Shown: positions 25,260 through 34,179 of the stretch, one piece after another
Position numbering within the stretch: the stretch's first letter is position 1
Layout: every line of letters starts with the position of its first letter
Origin: an uncultured Acetatifactor sp.
GTDB taxonomy: Bacteria > Bacillota > Clostridia > Lachnospirales > Lachnospiraceae
Assembly (NCBI GenBank): GCA_910587555.1
Contig: CAJULV010000001.1
Span: 143,120-207,119 of the forward strand
DNA: 64,000 nucleotides
Direction of reading: 5' to 3'
The notes under the pieces: generated by a model
The model's database searches: none
Seen by the model: the letters and a program-made list of their open reading frames with translations, nothing else
Told to the model about the DNA's origin: nothing
Position numbers and translations under genes: made by a program

Positions 25260-27065
25260 CTAAGCATAATACTGCGCCTGGGCATGCCACATCTCGTAAT
25301 ATTTTCCGGTTTCATCTGCAAGGAGTTCCTGGTGGGTTCCGGTCTGGACGATTCTGCCCTCGTGGAACACCAGGATTCTGTCGCAGAGTCTGCAGGAGGA
25401 CAGGCGGTGGCTGATATAGATGGTGGTTCTGTCTCCCGCGATCCGGTCAAATTTTTCATAAATTTCCGCTTCCGCAATGGGGTCCAGGGCAGCGGTTGGT
25501 TCATCCAGGATGATGAAGGGGGTGTCCCGGTACAGCGCCCGGGCAAGGGCGATTTTCTGGGCTTCTCCGCCGGATAGCTCCACACCGTCTGCGTCAAAAT
25601 CCTTATAGATGGGGGTTTCCAGTCCCCTGGGCATCTCACGGTACCGCTTTCCAAACCCAGTCTCCTCCAACAGCCCCCTGGCCCGCTCTTCATCCCAGGA
25701 GGCGCTGCAGGACACATTGTTTCCCAGGGGAACCGCAAGCAGGTTATAGTCCTGGAAAACCACGGAGAAAATGTCCAGGTACTGGCGGTAATCGTATTTG
25801 CGGATATTGAAATCATTCATGATGATCTCTCCTTCCGTGGGTTCATAGAGGCGGCAGAGGAGCTTTATGAAGGTGGTTTTGCCGCTTCCGTTCATGCCTA
25901 CCACAGCCAGACGTTCTCCGGAACGCAGGTCCAGATTGATGTTGCGCAGGGCAAAGCTGCGGCTGCCCGCGTACCGGAAGCTGACGTTGCGGAAGGTGAT
26001 GTCAAATTGCCTGTCGCTGCGCTTTTCCACAGCCAGGCTGCCCTGGTACATATCGTTTTTGATGTCAAAGAAGGCAAGGTAGTCTGCCAGGAATTTTTCG
26101 TTTTGCCAAATCCTGCCGGGAATATCCAGAAGCGTCTGAATACATTCCGTCAATCTCCCCAGATAACTTACATATTTGATGATGCTTCCCACAGGGAAGG
26201 CGCCCAGTGCGCAGTAATAGCACACGATGAGATAGGAGAAGCCTGTTGTCAGCCAGAAAAAGACCGTTCCGGGAACCGTGACAAAACAGAAGATTTTATG
26301 TTGGGTATCCATGAAAATCTTTCTGTGTTCCTGGTTGAATTTCCGGAAAAATCTGTCTATTGTCAGCTGCTGACGGTATATTCGATTGTCCGTTCCGGAT
26401 GGAAAAAATCCCCGGCTAAGTCGGTTTTCCTTCAACATATGCTTTCCGATATTGTCCCAGAATGCGGCGGTTTTCTGGCCGCCGCGGAGCCGGAAGAGGA
26501 AGCCTCCGGCTACGGATGCAGTCAGCGCTGCCAGGAGCAGCAGACTGGTCCGGGAAAACGGTGCAGCCGCCATCAGGGAAAGCATTTCCCCAAACAGAAA
26601 GGCGGAGAAAGCCAGATTTACCAGGCAGTCCATAAGTAGCTCCGCGGTATTTCTCATATTGACGACACCATAGGAATTGATAAACTGGTTTTCGTCTATT
26701 TTTCTTCTCATCTGGCGGATGTCCGGATTTTCGATCTTGTCGTAGTCCAGGCCCAGGGTTTTGCGGTAAAAGGCCTCCGCCTGGCGGTTTTCCAGAATTT
26801 CAAGGGCGGTTTCCACCTGTCTGTCCAGGACGGCCGCAGCGGAGCGGATCAGCAGGATGCCTGTCAACGCTGCCGCCGCCAGGAAATAAAGCTCCCTTTT
26901 TTCCTGTCCCCGGGAAAGCGAGTTGATGATCTCCGCAGTCATCCAGAGGTTGAAGTAAAAAGAGATATTTTTGAAAATTGTCTTCAGGAAGTATAGGGGG
27001 AAGTACTTGGGATTGTAGCTCCTGTATTGTCTGAATGCCCTCTTTGTTGCGCTGTGTTTTTTCAT
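25260..27065 (-). CDS. ABC transporter half-exporter, second of a pair
   Basis: A fused membrane-plus-ATPase ABC exporter half, 601 residues. The N-terminal half carries a six-helix membrane domain (segments near YFLAAAALTGILLIRSAAAV and SYLIVCYYCALGAFPVGSII). The nucleotide-binding domain has Walker A GMNGSGKTTF, signature LSGGEAQ and Walker B FIILDEPTAALDP, then the His-loop ISHRLS, all intact. I start it at 27065 (MKKHSATKRAF) because AGGAG precedes it; the frame extends 35 codons upstream but overlaps the previous gene without a site. It lies 34 bp after its partner and probably forms a heterodimer with it. Cargo unknown; the link with peptide-type two-component genes upstream suggests a peptide or antimicrobial. 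Confidence 0.9.
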   Translation of the reverse strand: MKKHSATKRAFRQYRSYNPKYFPLYFLKTIFKNISFYFNLWMTAEIINSLSRGQEKRELYFLAAAALTGILLIRSAAAVLDRQVETALEILENRQAEAFYRKTLGLDYDKIENPDIRQMRRKIDENQFINSYGVVNMRNTAELLMDCLVNLAFSAFLFGEMLSLMAAAPFSRTSLLLLAALTASVAGGFLFRLRGGQKTAAFWDNIGKHMLKENRLSRGFFPSGTDNRIYRQQLTIDRFFRKFNQEHRKIFMDTQHKIFCFVTVPGTVFFWLTTGFSYLIVCYYCALGAFPVGSIIKYVSYLGRLTECIQTLLDIPGRIWQNEKFLADYLAFFDIKNDMYQGSLAVEKRSDRQFDITFRNVSFRYAGSRSFALRNINLDLRSGERLAVVGMNGSGKTTFIKLLCRLYEPTEGEIIMNDFNIRKYDYRQYLDIFSVVFQDYNLLAVPLGNNVSCSASWDEERARGLLEETGFGKRYREMPRGLETPIYKDFDADGVELSGGEAQKIALARALYRDTPFIILDEPTAALDPIAEAEIYEKFDRIAGDRTTIYISHRLSSCRLCDRILVFHEGRIVQTGTHQELLADETGKYYEMWHAQAQYYA

Positions 27066-27099
27066 GTCTGTTCTCCTGTTTTCGTTCCGCGCGGCAGCC

Positions 27100-28935
27100 T
27101 CATGTATGGGCCGCGCTGTCTTCTTTACCGTCTTGATAGTACTTGCTCTGTACACCGAACATGGAGGCATAGCTGCCGTTTTTCGCCATCAGTTCTTCGT
27201 GGGAGCCGATTTCCTTTATCACACCGTCTTCCAGCAGGACAATCCGGTCACAGAAGCGGGTGGAGGCAAATCGGTGGGAGATATAGACGGAGGTTTTTCC
27301 CCGGGTGAGGGTCCGGTACTGCAGATACAGTTTGTTTTCCGCAATGGGGTCAAGGGCGGCGGTGGGTTCGTCCAGGACAAGAATGGGGCTGAGCTTGTAG
27401 ATGGATCTGGCCAGAACCAGTTTCTGCATCTCTCCCCCGGAAAAATCCACCCCGTCGTCATAGATTCCCTTTATCAGGTGAGTATCCATTCCACCGGGCA
27501 GGCTCCGGACTTTTTCATAGATTCCCGAAGCTTTCATGGCTGCAGCAGCAGCTTCTCTTGCCCCAGGACGCTCTGAATCCACGCCTGCCACAAACTCAAA
27601 AACAGTGAAGGCAATTGGCCGGATTTCCTGGAAAACTGCGGAAATCAGGGAGTAGTATTCTTCGATATTGTACTCCCGGATATCTCTTCCGTTCACCAGT
27701 ATTTCGCCTTTGGTGGGTTGAAATAATCCGCAGATCAGTTTCACCAGGGTGGTTTTTCCGGAGCCGTTTTGCCCAACCAGAGCCAGTTTTTCCCCTGCTT
27801 TTATCTGCAGGCTGATCCCCTTCAGGGTATCCGTGCAGGCTCCGTCGTATCGGTACCAGACATCCCGCAGCTCAATGGAGACAGGCCCGGAAGGAAGGGG
27901 GCAGCCCTTTTTGTGGTTGAACTTGTCCGGATAATCGTAGAATTCCCGGTAGCAGGCAATTTTTTCCGCCCGGGTATTCAGCCTGGCCAGGTCCCTGATA
28001 ACGGACTCGAAAAATCCGCCCAGGCTTAGAAGCATGTTGAAGTAGAAGACAAATTCTCCCACGCTGATACTGCCGTTAAGGTAAAAGCCGATAAGGACAA
28101 AATAGGCGGCGCAGTTCTTCACCAGATCCATGAGCCAGTACAAAAGCCTGGCCCAAAGCTCCCGCAGGCTACAGCGTTTGTTCCAGGCCAGAATGAAGTC
28201 CTGGTATTCCTGCATCATGTTTTGCAGCCAGTTTTCCAGGCCGTAGAGTTTGATGTCCTTAGCCGGTGAGAAATCTCCGGAAAGTCCGTTTAGATAGTTT
28301 CGTTTTCGAATTTCTTTTTCCCATTTGTGCTTGTTTTTTTCATAATATACGGCACGCCATCTGGAAGTAAAATAGGATCCCAGGGATACCGCGGCGGTCA
28401 CTGCCACCAGAACAGGATTCAGCACGGTCAGCAGCGAGATATAGGCTGCAATGGCTGTCACATGGTAAAGGACCTGGGACAGATCCTGCCAGAAGAATTC
28501 CGCAGAGCAGTTGCCCCTGCAGGCGTCGTCCCAGGCATATCCGCTGATTTCCTTAAAGTCCTGCCGAAAGGTATTTTCATAGTCCGTTTCATAATTTTCC
28601 CGGGCGCGCATTTGCGCCTGATAGACAAATGTGGGATAGTATTTTCTTCCCTGTCTCCGGGAGTCAATGAAGTCCTGGAGCAGATTCAGCAGAATGCGCA
28701 GGGCAATGTAGACGGCGCATGTGGGCAGGAGCTGTCTGAATGCCGCGCCCCTGCCCACGGAGTCAATAAGGAGTCCCGGAAAGGAATCCGCCGCAAGAGA
28801 ACGCGCTGCCTCCGGCAGGAAGGCTGCAAAAATGAAAAACAGGAACCATTTATCCAGTTTCCAAAGCTGTTTTACGGCCCACAGAAGGCAGCCAAATGTG
28901 GTATATTTATGCTTCTTTGTTTCTTTTTTCTTCAT
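27100..28935 (-). CDS. ABC transporter half-exporter, first of a pair
   Basis: A fused ABC exporter half, 611 residues, with membrane helices (WFLFFIFAAFLPEAARSLAA; AYISLLTVLNPVLVAVTAAV; YFVLIGFYLNGSISVGEFVF) and an ATPase domain with Walker A GQNGSGKTTL, signature FSGGEMQ (Phe instead of the usual Leu), Walker B ILVLDEPTAALDP and the His-loop ISHRFA. I start it at 28935 (MKKKETKKHK), since the GGAGG that would be its ribosome site lies 8 bases upstream; an ATG at 28950 would sit on that site. It is the first exporter gene after the LytTR/GHKL genes on the same strand, about 178 bp downstream of the second kinase. Confidence 0.9.
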   Translation of the reverse strand: MKKKETKKHKYTTFGCLLWAVKQLWKLDKWFLFFIFAAFLPEAARSLAADSFPGLLIDSVGRGAAFRQLLPTCAVYIALRILLNLLQDFIDSRRQGRKYYPTFVYQAQMRARENYETDYENTFRQDFKEISGYAWDDACRGNCSAEFFWQDLSQVLYHVTAIAAYISLLTVLNPVLVAVTAAVSLGSYFTSRWRAVYYEKNKHKWEKEIRKRNYLNGLSGDFSPAKDIKLYGLENWLQNMMQEYQDFILAWNKRCSLRELWARLLYWLMDLVKNCAAYFVLIGFYLNGSISVGEFVFYFNMLLSLGGFFESVIRDLARLNTRAEKIACYREFYDYPDKFNHKKGCPLPSGPVSIELRDVWYRYDGACTDTLKGISLQIKAGEKLALVGQNGSGKTTLVKLICGLFQPTKGEILVNGRDIREYNIEEYYSLISAVFQEIRPIAFTVFEFVAGVDSERPGAREAAAAAMKASGIYEKVRSLPGGMDTHLIKGIYDDGVDFSGGEMQKLVLARSIYKLSPILVLDEPTAALDPIAENKLYLQYRTLTRGKTSVYISHRFASTRFCDRIVLLEDGVIKEIGSHEELMAKNGSYASMFGVQSKYYQDGKEDSAAHT

Positions 28936-29112
28936 CAGCTCATCCTCCATGCCTGTACTTCTGCGTATGTCTGTATTTCCGCATATCTGAAATGCAAGTA
29001 TTAGTATAGCATGCAGGCAGAAAAAAAGCGCAGTTTGATACCAAATGCGGAAAATTTGATGTCAAATGCGCTTCAGGCAAAGCTGCGGGATGCCTGGGGT
29101 GAACCGGGGCGG

Positions 29113-29757
29113 TTACTGCGGCAGCAATACTTCCGTGGAAAAGGCTTCCTCCTCGGAGGCCCTGGTGACATGCCCGCCCAGTTTTTTCACAATGGCGTCC
29201 ACCCGGTTAAGCCCCAGTCCCCGGCCGGCTCCTCTGGTGGTGCGGAAGTGATTCTTTTTCCGGCCTCCGGCGGTATTTGTCAGGGCGAAATACAGGAAAT
29301 TCCCTTTCATTTCCATATAAATGCGGATCAGCCGTTTCTCCGGGGGCAGCTCCATACAGGCTTCCATGGCATTGTCCAGGAGATTTCCCAGAATGGTACA
29401 TAAATCCAGTTCCGGTGTGGTCAGGTGTACAGGAATGCGAACGCTTGTTCTGACCCGAATCTGTCTTTCCCCTGCCAGGGACAGCTTGCTGTTCAAAACG
29501 GCGTCCGCGGCGCTGTTTCCGGTTCTGATCACAGTTTCCACATTGGTCAGGTCCTGGTCCAACATATCCAGATAGCGTTGGATTTCCGCCATCTCTCCCC
29601 TGGAGGCATGGACTTTCATGGCCTGGATGTGATGCCTGTAATCGTGCCGCCAACCTCTCATTTTCCCGTACATATTTTCCACTTCGGCGTAGTATTTCTG
29701 CAGAAGTTCCTGCTCAAAGGCGGCAACTTTTTTGGCGATAAGCTTATCTAAAAACAT
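29113..29757 (-). CDS. Soluble GHKL sensor histidine kinase lacking a membrane domain
   Basis: A histidine kinase of the HPK10 (AgrC-like) type reduced to its kinase module, 214 residues. The phosphoacceptor is His38 in RHDYRHHIQAMK, the N-box is LGNLLDNAMEAC and the G-box is GRGLGLNRVD. There is no membrane segment or sensor domain. The start at ATG 29757 (MFLDKLIAKK) has GGGAG upstream; the open frame extends 46 codons further without a site or similarity. The first 30 residues form a helix likely to serve dimerisation. It lies 100 bp after a LytTR regulator. It may receive its signal through another protein, or be a decayed full-length kinase. Confidence 0.85.
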   Translation of the reverse strand: MFLDKLIAKKVAAFEQELLQKYYAEVENMYGKMRGWRHDYRHHIQAMKVHASRGEMAEIQRYLDMLDQDLTNVETVIRTGNSAADAVLNSKLSLAGERQIRVRTSVRIPVHLTTPELDLCTILGNLLDNAMEACMELPPEKRLIRIYMEMKGNFLYFALTNTAGGRKKNHFRTTRGAGRGLGLNRVDAIVKKLGGHVTRASEEEAFSTEVLLPQ

Positions 29758-29857
29758 GATGTTCTCCCTGTTTTGGAATCCGGTTTTCCGGCGTTCTTTT
29801 TGGGGGTTGGTTCTTCCGTGCAGTCTTCCGGGATATGTCCTGGGCGGCACTGCCGGG

Positions 29858-30559
29858 TCACAGGTATCTGGCCAACGCGCTGTAGATATCCCCATACAGC
29901 CCCCTGCGCAGGGGAAGTGAGTCGCCGTTTGCCATGGTGATCTGGGAACGTGTGATTTTCTTAATATAGTTCAGGTTCACAACAAAAGAGCGGTGTACCT
30001 TAAAAAAAGTCTGGTCCAGCTGTTCCGAAAACCTGCTCAAAGCCATGCGCATCCGGTAGACTTCCTGAAGCGTATGTACGGCAATATACACATTTTCGGA
30101 CTCAATATAGACAATATCGGCAAGGGGTACCTTTACGCTGCCGTCTTTGTCCGCAACCAGGACACAGCGCTGCCGGAAAGACAGATTGTAAGCCGCCCTG
30201 TCCAGAACCGGGCAGAGCTTCGCATCATCCACCGGCTTCAGCAGGTAATGGAGGGCGGATACGTCAAATCCGTCGCTGAAATATTCGTAGTATCCGGTGA
30301 TGAAGATGATCTGCAGGGATTTGTTTTCCCGCCTTATCTCTTTCGCCAGTTCCACACCGCTCATTCCCGGCATCTCCACATCCAGAAGCAGGATGTCGAA
30401 ATCCTTCTCCTCATCATAATCGAAGAGAAAGGCTTTCGCGTCCGCATATTTTCGGATTTCAGCAAGGCGCCGCGTTTTCCCGGCCCAGGAGGAGGCGATT
30501 CCGGACAGGAATTCCCTCTGGCTGTTATCGTCGTCGCATATGGCTATTTTCAGGTTCAT
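29858..30559 (-). CDS. LytTR-family response regulator, second copy
   Basis: A response regulator of 233 residues. Receiver domain: acidic pocket in AICDDDNSQ, phosphoacceptor Asp60 in LLLDVEMPGMSG, and the signalling Thr/Lys in FITGYYE and LLKPVDD. The C-terminal half is a LytTR DNA-binding domain (VPLADIVYIESENVYIAVHT; TFFKVHRSFVVNLNYIKKI). I start at 30559 (MNLKIAICDDD); the frame is open 18 codons upstream without similarity. It lies 54 bp after the membrane kinase. LytTR proteins usually bind pairs of direct repeats upstream of exporter or peptide genes. Confidence 0.92.
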   Translation of the reverse strand: MNLKIAICDDDNSQREFLSGIASSWAGKTRRLAEIRKYADAKAFLFDYDEEKDFDILLLDVEMPGMSGVELAKEIRRENKSLQIIFITGYYEYFSDGFDVSALHYLLKPVDDAKLCPVLDRAAYNLSFRQRCVLVADKDGSVKVPLADIVYIESENVYIAVHTLQEVYRMRMALSRFSEQLDQTFFKVHRSFVVNLNYIKKITRSQITMANGDSLPLRRGLYGDIYSALARYL

Positions 30560-30613
30560 ACGGTAAGATTCCTTTTTCCTGTTGGCTTTTTTTGGACTGC
30601 CGGGAATCGTCAT

Positions 30614-31903
30614 TTAAAGTTTGGCGTACATGGTGATCCGGAAGATGCCGTTTTCCGTATCGCAGCCTACAGTGCCCTTTATTTTTTCGGAAAAGGACCG
30701 TACGCTCTGCATTCCCAGTCCATGGTCTCCCTTTTTCCTGCTTCTGGGAAGCTTTGTGTCAGGGTCCAGAAGGATTTCATCCCGGTATTGGTTTTTGGTC
30801 TGGATAAATAAACGGTGGTCCAGGCAGTGGATTTTTATTTCAATATGCCTTTTTTCCTGTTCAAGGGTTTTCACGCATTGGAGTGCATTCTCAAACAGAT
30901 TTGCGATTACAAGGGTGAGTTCATAATCGTTCACCGGTATTTCCTTTGGGATTCTGGCATCCAGATCCACTTTGATATCAAGGGACAGGGCCTTTGCCAT
31001 CATGCTTGAGAGAATGGTGTTGACCACAAGGTTGCCGCAGTATTCCTCCACTTTGTTTTCACTGGCCATGTGGCGTATATGCTCATTTACTTCCCTGATT
31101 TTTTCATAGTTTTTCTGTTCCAGAAGGGAATCGATGATTCTGGAATAGTGGCGGAGGTCATGATGCAGTATTTTCAGGTTCTGTTCTGCCTGCTCCACAA
31201 GATAGTGTCTGCTTTCCAGTCCCTGTATGTAAGAATTCTGCAGCCTGTTTTCCCAGTAGATGGCGCTTCTTTTGTTTTCGCTTTCCAGGTATCGGAGTAC
31301 CACAATGTAGGATATAAACATGGTGATCAGGATGAACACGATACCGGGAATATTATCCGGATTGTCGTATAGCGTATGGGGAAAAAAGGCAATGAAGGAA
31401 AAGCTGCAGTAAAAGAAAACGGGTATCAGACAAAGCTCCCACAGGCCTTTCTGAACGGGTTTTTCCTGAAATTTCAGACAGCTGTTCCTGACGGTAAGGG
31501 ACAGGAGGAGCAAAATGCCAAGGTGTACGGCAGTGCCGCCCAGGATGCCTGCAAGGGAGCTTCCGGTGCATATTTTAAGGATGGCAGAAGAGACGGCGCC
31601 CGCTATTACATAACTGGAGGCGCTGAGCGCTACAAACAGGGACTGGCCGCTTTTTTTCCTGGCAGTGAAAAAGGCCGTGGACTGGGTTGCGATAATCTGC
31701 AGTACAGTCACCAGAACATAGCAAAGGGGGCTGTCCGGATAGAAAAGCAGTTTGAAGAGGTCCAGTATGCTTAAGGCTGAAAACAGGCCCAGGCACAGAA
31801 GGCCTGTGATAAGCCTGGAATAGCGGTGTACGATAAACAGATAAATATACAGAATCAGGAATATGTGGCTTACAATGTAAGACAGGGTGGTGAAAGAATT
31901 CAT
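30614..31903 (-). CDS. Membrane GHKL sensor histidine kinase, AgrC-like
   Basis: A sensor kinase of 429 residues. The first 210 residues form about six membrane helices (YIVSHIFLILYIYLFIV; VLVTVLQIIATQSTAFF; GIVFILITMFISYIVVLRYL), the layout of peptide-sensing AgrC kinases. The kinase part has H-box HHDLRHYSRIID, N-box VIANLFENALQC and G-box GDHGLGMQSVR. AGGAGA lies before the start. It follows a LytTR regulator by 143 bp and precedes a second one. I see no AgrB-type processing protease in the window, so if it senses a peptide the source is not evident. Confidence 0.9.
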   Translation of the reverse strand: MNSFTTLSYIVSHIFLILYIYLFIVHRYSRLITGLLCLGLFSALSILDLFKLLFYPDSPLCYVLVTVLQIIATQSTAFFTARKKSGQSLFVALSASSYVIAGAVSSAILKICTGSSLAGILGGTAVHLGILLLLSLTVRNSCLKFQEKPVQKGLWELCLIPVFFYCSFSFIAFFPHTLYDNPDNIPGIVFILITMFISYIVVLRYLESENKRSAIYWENRLQNSYIQGLESRHYLVEQAEQNLKILHHDLRHYSRIIDSLLEQKNYEKIREVNEHIRHMASENKVEEYCGNLVVNTILSSMMAKALSLDIKVDLDARIPKEIPVNDYELTLVIANLFENALQCVKTLEQEKRHIEIKIHCLDHRLFIQTKNQYRDEILLDPDTKLPRSRKKGDHGLGMQSVRSFSEKIKGTVGCDTENGIFRITMYAKL

Positions 31904-31953
31904 GTTGTCTCCTTATTTATACTGCACGCCGATTAAATTTGCAGCACAACCAG

Positions 31954-32012
31954 ACTGCAGACCGCCAGCCAGGTACTTTCCCGCATCACTGCAAATCCAG
32001 GCGGTCTGCAGT
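31954..32012 (-). other. 13-bp perfect inverted repeat between regulator and kinase
   Basis: ACTGCAGACCGCC (31954-31966) and GGCGGTCTGCAGT (32000-32012) are perfectly complementary with a 33-nt loop, in the 143-bp gap between the first LytTR regulator and its kinase. No T-run follows on either side. On the minus strand the same region encodes a possible 17-codon peptide, MRESTWLAVCSLVVLQI, ending just before the kinase, with a poor ribosome site. It could be an attenuator, an RNA-processing site or a tiny gene. Confidence 0.5.
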
Positions 32013-32046
32013 ATAGCTCCGCATCTGCCCTGGCCGGCACTTGGAT

Positions 32047-32778
32047 TTATTTATGCTGTTCTGAAATGTACAGGAGATATTCCTTTTGGGCATCCGGGGA
32101 ACTTTTTCTGCTTACGGGAATATTTGCGCCGCTGTCCATTACCGCCGTGTTCTGATTCAGGGTTCTGACATGGTCCATGTTGATCAGGAAGGACTTGTGG
32201 ACATAGAGGAAGTTTCCGGCAGGGATCAGTTCCTTTGTGGCTTCCTCAAAAGATGTCCGTATATTGATGCTTGTTATTGTTTTCCCATTGGTCAGGTGGA
32301 CCTCCAGTTTCCGGGAAGCATTTTCTATGTATTCGATGTCGGCGTAAAGGACGGATTCCAGGCCTCCCTTTATTTTTACCGGGTAGGCGTCCTTTCGGGA
32401 TTCCATCCGGGACAGGGCGTAATCCAGGGCTTCAAAAAGTTTGTTCTCCGCAACCGGCTTCAGCAGGTATCTGATGGCATGTACATTGTAGGCGTCCATG
32501 GCGAAATCGTCGGAGGCGGTGACATAAATCAGGGCGCTTCTGCTGTTGTTTTTTCTGATCTGGCTTCCCAGGTCTATGCCTGTCATCCGTGACATGACGA
32601 TGTCCAGAATGTAGATTTCTGCTATTTCGTTCTTCTGTATTTTGTGCAGAAGAGCGGATGCGTCGGAAAATTTTTCTATTTCAAAGCGGACGCCGAAGCG
32701 GCAGCTGCCGTAGTTCAGCAACAGCCGTTCCAACTCGTCCAGGTCCCTGGGTTCGTCATCACAGATTACAAGCCGCAT
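32047..32778 (-). CDS. LytTR-family response regulator, first copy
   Basis: A response regulator of 243 residues and the first gene of the minus-strand regulatory/exporter operon. Receiver: RLVICDDEPRD, phosphoacceptor Asp59 in YILDIVMSRMTG, then LLKPVAEN. LytTR domain: YADIEYIENASRKLEVHLTN and FLYVHKSFLINMDHVRTLN. I start it at 32778; AGGAGG (32795-32790) lies 11 bases upstream, and an earlier in-frame ATG at 32805 has no site. A promoter and a 10-bp direct repeat lie just upstream. Confidence 0.92.
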   Translation of the reverse strand: MRLVICDDEPRDLDELERLLLNYGSCRFGVRFEIEKFSDASALLHKIQKNEIAEIYILDIVMSRMTGIDLGSQIRKNNSRSALIYVTASDDFAMDAYNVHAIRYLLKPVAENKLFEALDYALSRMESRKDAYPVKIKGGLESVLYADIEYIENASRKLEVHLTNGKTITSINIRTSFEEATKELIPAGNFLYVHKSFLINMDHVRTLNQNTAVMDSGANIPVSRKSSPDAQKEYLLYISEQHK

Positions 32779-32806
32779 CAGTCCCGATTCCTCCTGGTTT
32801 GTCAAA

Positions 32807-32826
32807 AGTCCCGTGTAGTCCCGTGT
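32807..32826. repeat. Perfect 10-bp tandem direct repeat in the LytTR leader
   Basis: AGTCCCGTGT occurs twice back to back (32807-32816 and 32817-32826), between the promoter and the start of the first LytTR gene. LytTR regulators bind direct repeats, but usually more widely spaced and upstream of -35, so this is only a candidate site. Confidence 0.45.
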
Positions 32827-32836
32827 GTTCGACTAT

Positions 32837-32864
32837 AGTATACACCATTTCCGGGAAAAGTAAA
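32837..32864 (-). promoter_or_regulatory. Promoter of the LytTR/kinase/exporter operon
   Basis: On the minus strand TTTACT (32864-32859), 16-bp spacer, TATACT (32842-32837). The transcription start would be near 32830, giving a leader of about 50 nt. Confidence 0.55.
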
Positions 32865-32896
32865 TTGTTTTTTGAATAAAGGGGATTACGGAGAAA

Positions 32897-32992
32897 GGGG
32901 CTGCCGCATTAAGAGTCTGGACACTGGATATAGGTGTGTCTGATTATCGGACATCCTGTATCTTGTGTAGAATTTCTTAATGCGACATCCCC
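32897..32992. repeat. 96-bp inverted-repeat element between convergent-facing transcripts
   Basis: GGGGCTGCCGCATTAAGA (32897-32914) pairs with TCTTAATGCGACATCCCC (32975-32992) at 16 of 18 positions, enclosing 60 nt with little further pairing. It lies 32 bp past the stop of the enolase-type gene and before the LytTR promoter. It could be a terminator-like structure or a small mobile palindromic element (MITE-like); no target-site duplication is evident. Confidence 0.6.
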
Positions 32993-33024
32993 GGTCAAAA
33001 TGAGGAGAGAAGGGTATGTGGGGG

Positions 33025-34143
33025 TTACAGTGTAAGCTTCCGATAGCTGTGGCACTGCCGCTCAATCAGCTCCCAATCCAGTTCCCCGCCGATGCCGGGA
33101 GCCTGGGGGACATGGATAATGCCGTTTTCGTCGATGGGAAGCATTCCCTTCATGGGGAACCGGAAGTCTTCTTCCGGAACAAAATATTCAAAGTATTCGC
33201 AGTTGCGGACGGCGCAGGATACATGGAGGTTCACCAGGTCCATGAAGTTCATGGTAGTGGTGTGGATCTCACAGTTGATCCCGAAAGCTTCCGCCATATG
33301 GCATATCTTCAGGGTGCCGGTAATGCCGTCTTTCCATGACACGTCCGCCCTGACAATATCGGCTGCCTTCTGGGCGATAACCTGTGCCACGCCCCAGTGT
33401 GCCCCCCGGGTGGTTTCCGTGGCAGCTATGGGAATGTCCAGCGCTTCGCAGAGCCGGGTATATTTGTACAGCTCAAAATCCCGGAATGGCTCTTCAAGCC
33501 ATTTGTAATGAAGCCGTTCCAAATCCCGTCCCACCGCAATGGCCTGGTCCAGCGTATATTCCGCAACGGGGTCGCTCATCAGGATCATGTCGTCCCCTAC
33601 AGCGTCCCGGAGAGCCTGGTGAATCTCCATATCCAGGGTGTAAGGGCCGGGAGGATGGGCTTTGTATATCTTGATGCCGCGGCTTTTGTAAGCCAGGGCT
33701 TCCCGAATGTAATCCTCGGCCGTTTCATGGAAAAGGCTGCTTGCATAGACCGGCAGCTCTTCCCGGTAGGCGCCGATGTATTTGTAGAGGGGAAGACCGG
33801 CTTCTTTGGCGCAGATATCCCACAGGGCCACATCTACCGGACCCGGCAGATACACCGGAAAAAAGGTCAGGTGCCTGTCGATATTCCAGAGGTCATGCCA
33901 TATTTTTTCCCGGTCATGGGGATCGCGGCCCAGAATGACGGGGGCAATGTTGTCATGGAGATAGCTTTCGGTTACATTGCCGCTTCTGGCAGCCAGGGCT
34001 GTGGCCAGGCCTTCTATCCCGTTGTCGGTGGTGAGTTTGAGTACGATGACGTCCCAATCCATGGAGCCGCTTCCTCTGCGTTTTTCGTCAAAGAGACATT
34101 TGTCCCGTTTTACCCACCAGGTTTCAAATTTTTCGATTTTCAT
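33025..34143 (-). CDS. Enolase-superfamily sugar-acid dehydratase (MR/MLE type)
   Basis: A 372-residue member of the mandelate racemase/muconate lactonizing enzyme branch, expected to abstract an alpha-proton from an acid sugar and eliminate water. The N-terminal capping domain is followed by a TIM barrel with a base motif GIKIYKAHPPG, metal ligands in LMSDPVAEY (Asp), WLEEPFRDFE (Glu) and AATETTRG (Glu), and a barrel-end His in CEIHTTTMN. Mannonate, galactarate and related acids are handled by relatives; the precise substrate cannot be read from this. It is 36 bp downstream of the GntR gene on the same strand and faces away from the uronate operon, so it probably feeds the same pathway. Confidence 0.85.
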   Translation of the reverse strand: MKIEKFETWWVKRDKCLFDEKRRGSGSMDWDVIVLKLTTDNGIEGLATALAARSGNVTESYLHDNIAPVILGRDPHDREKIWHDLWNIDRHLTFFPVYLPGPVDVALWDICAKEAGLPLYKYIGAYREELPVYASSLFHETAEDYIREALAYKSRGIKIYKAHPPGPYTLDMEIHQALRDAVGDDMILMSDPVAEYTLDQAIAVGRDLERLHYKWLEEPFRDFELYKYTRLCEALDIPIAATETTRGAHWGVAQVIAQKAADIVRADVSWKDGITGTLKICHMAEAFGINCEIHTTTMNFMDLVNLHVSCAVRNCEYFEYFVPEEDFRFPMKGMLPIDENGIIHVPQAPGIGGELDWELIERQCHSYRKLTL

Positions 34144-34179
34144 GCGTTGTCCTTCCTTTCCACAGGTTAAAAGAGATAT

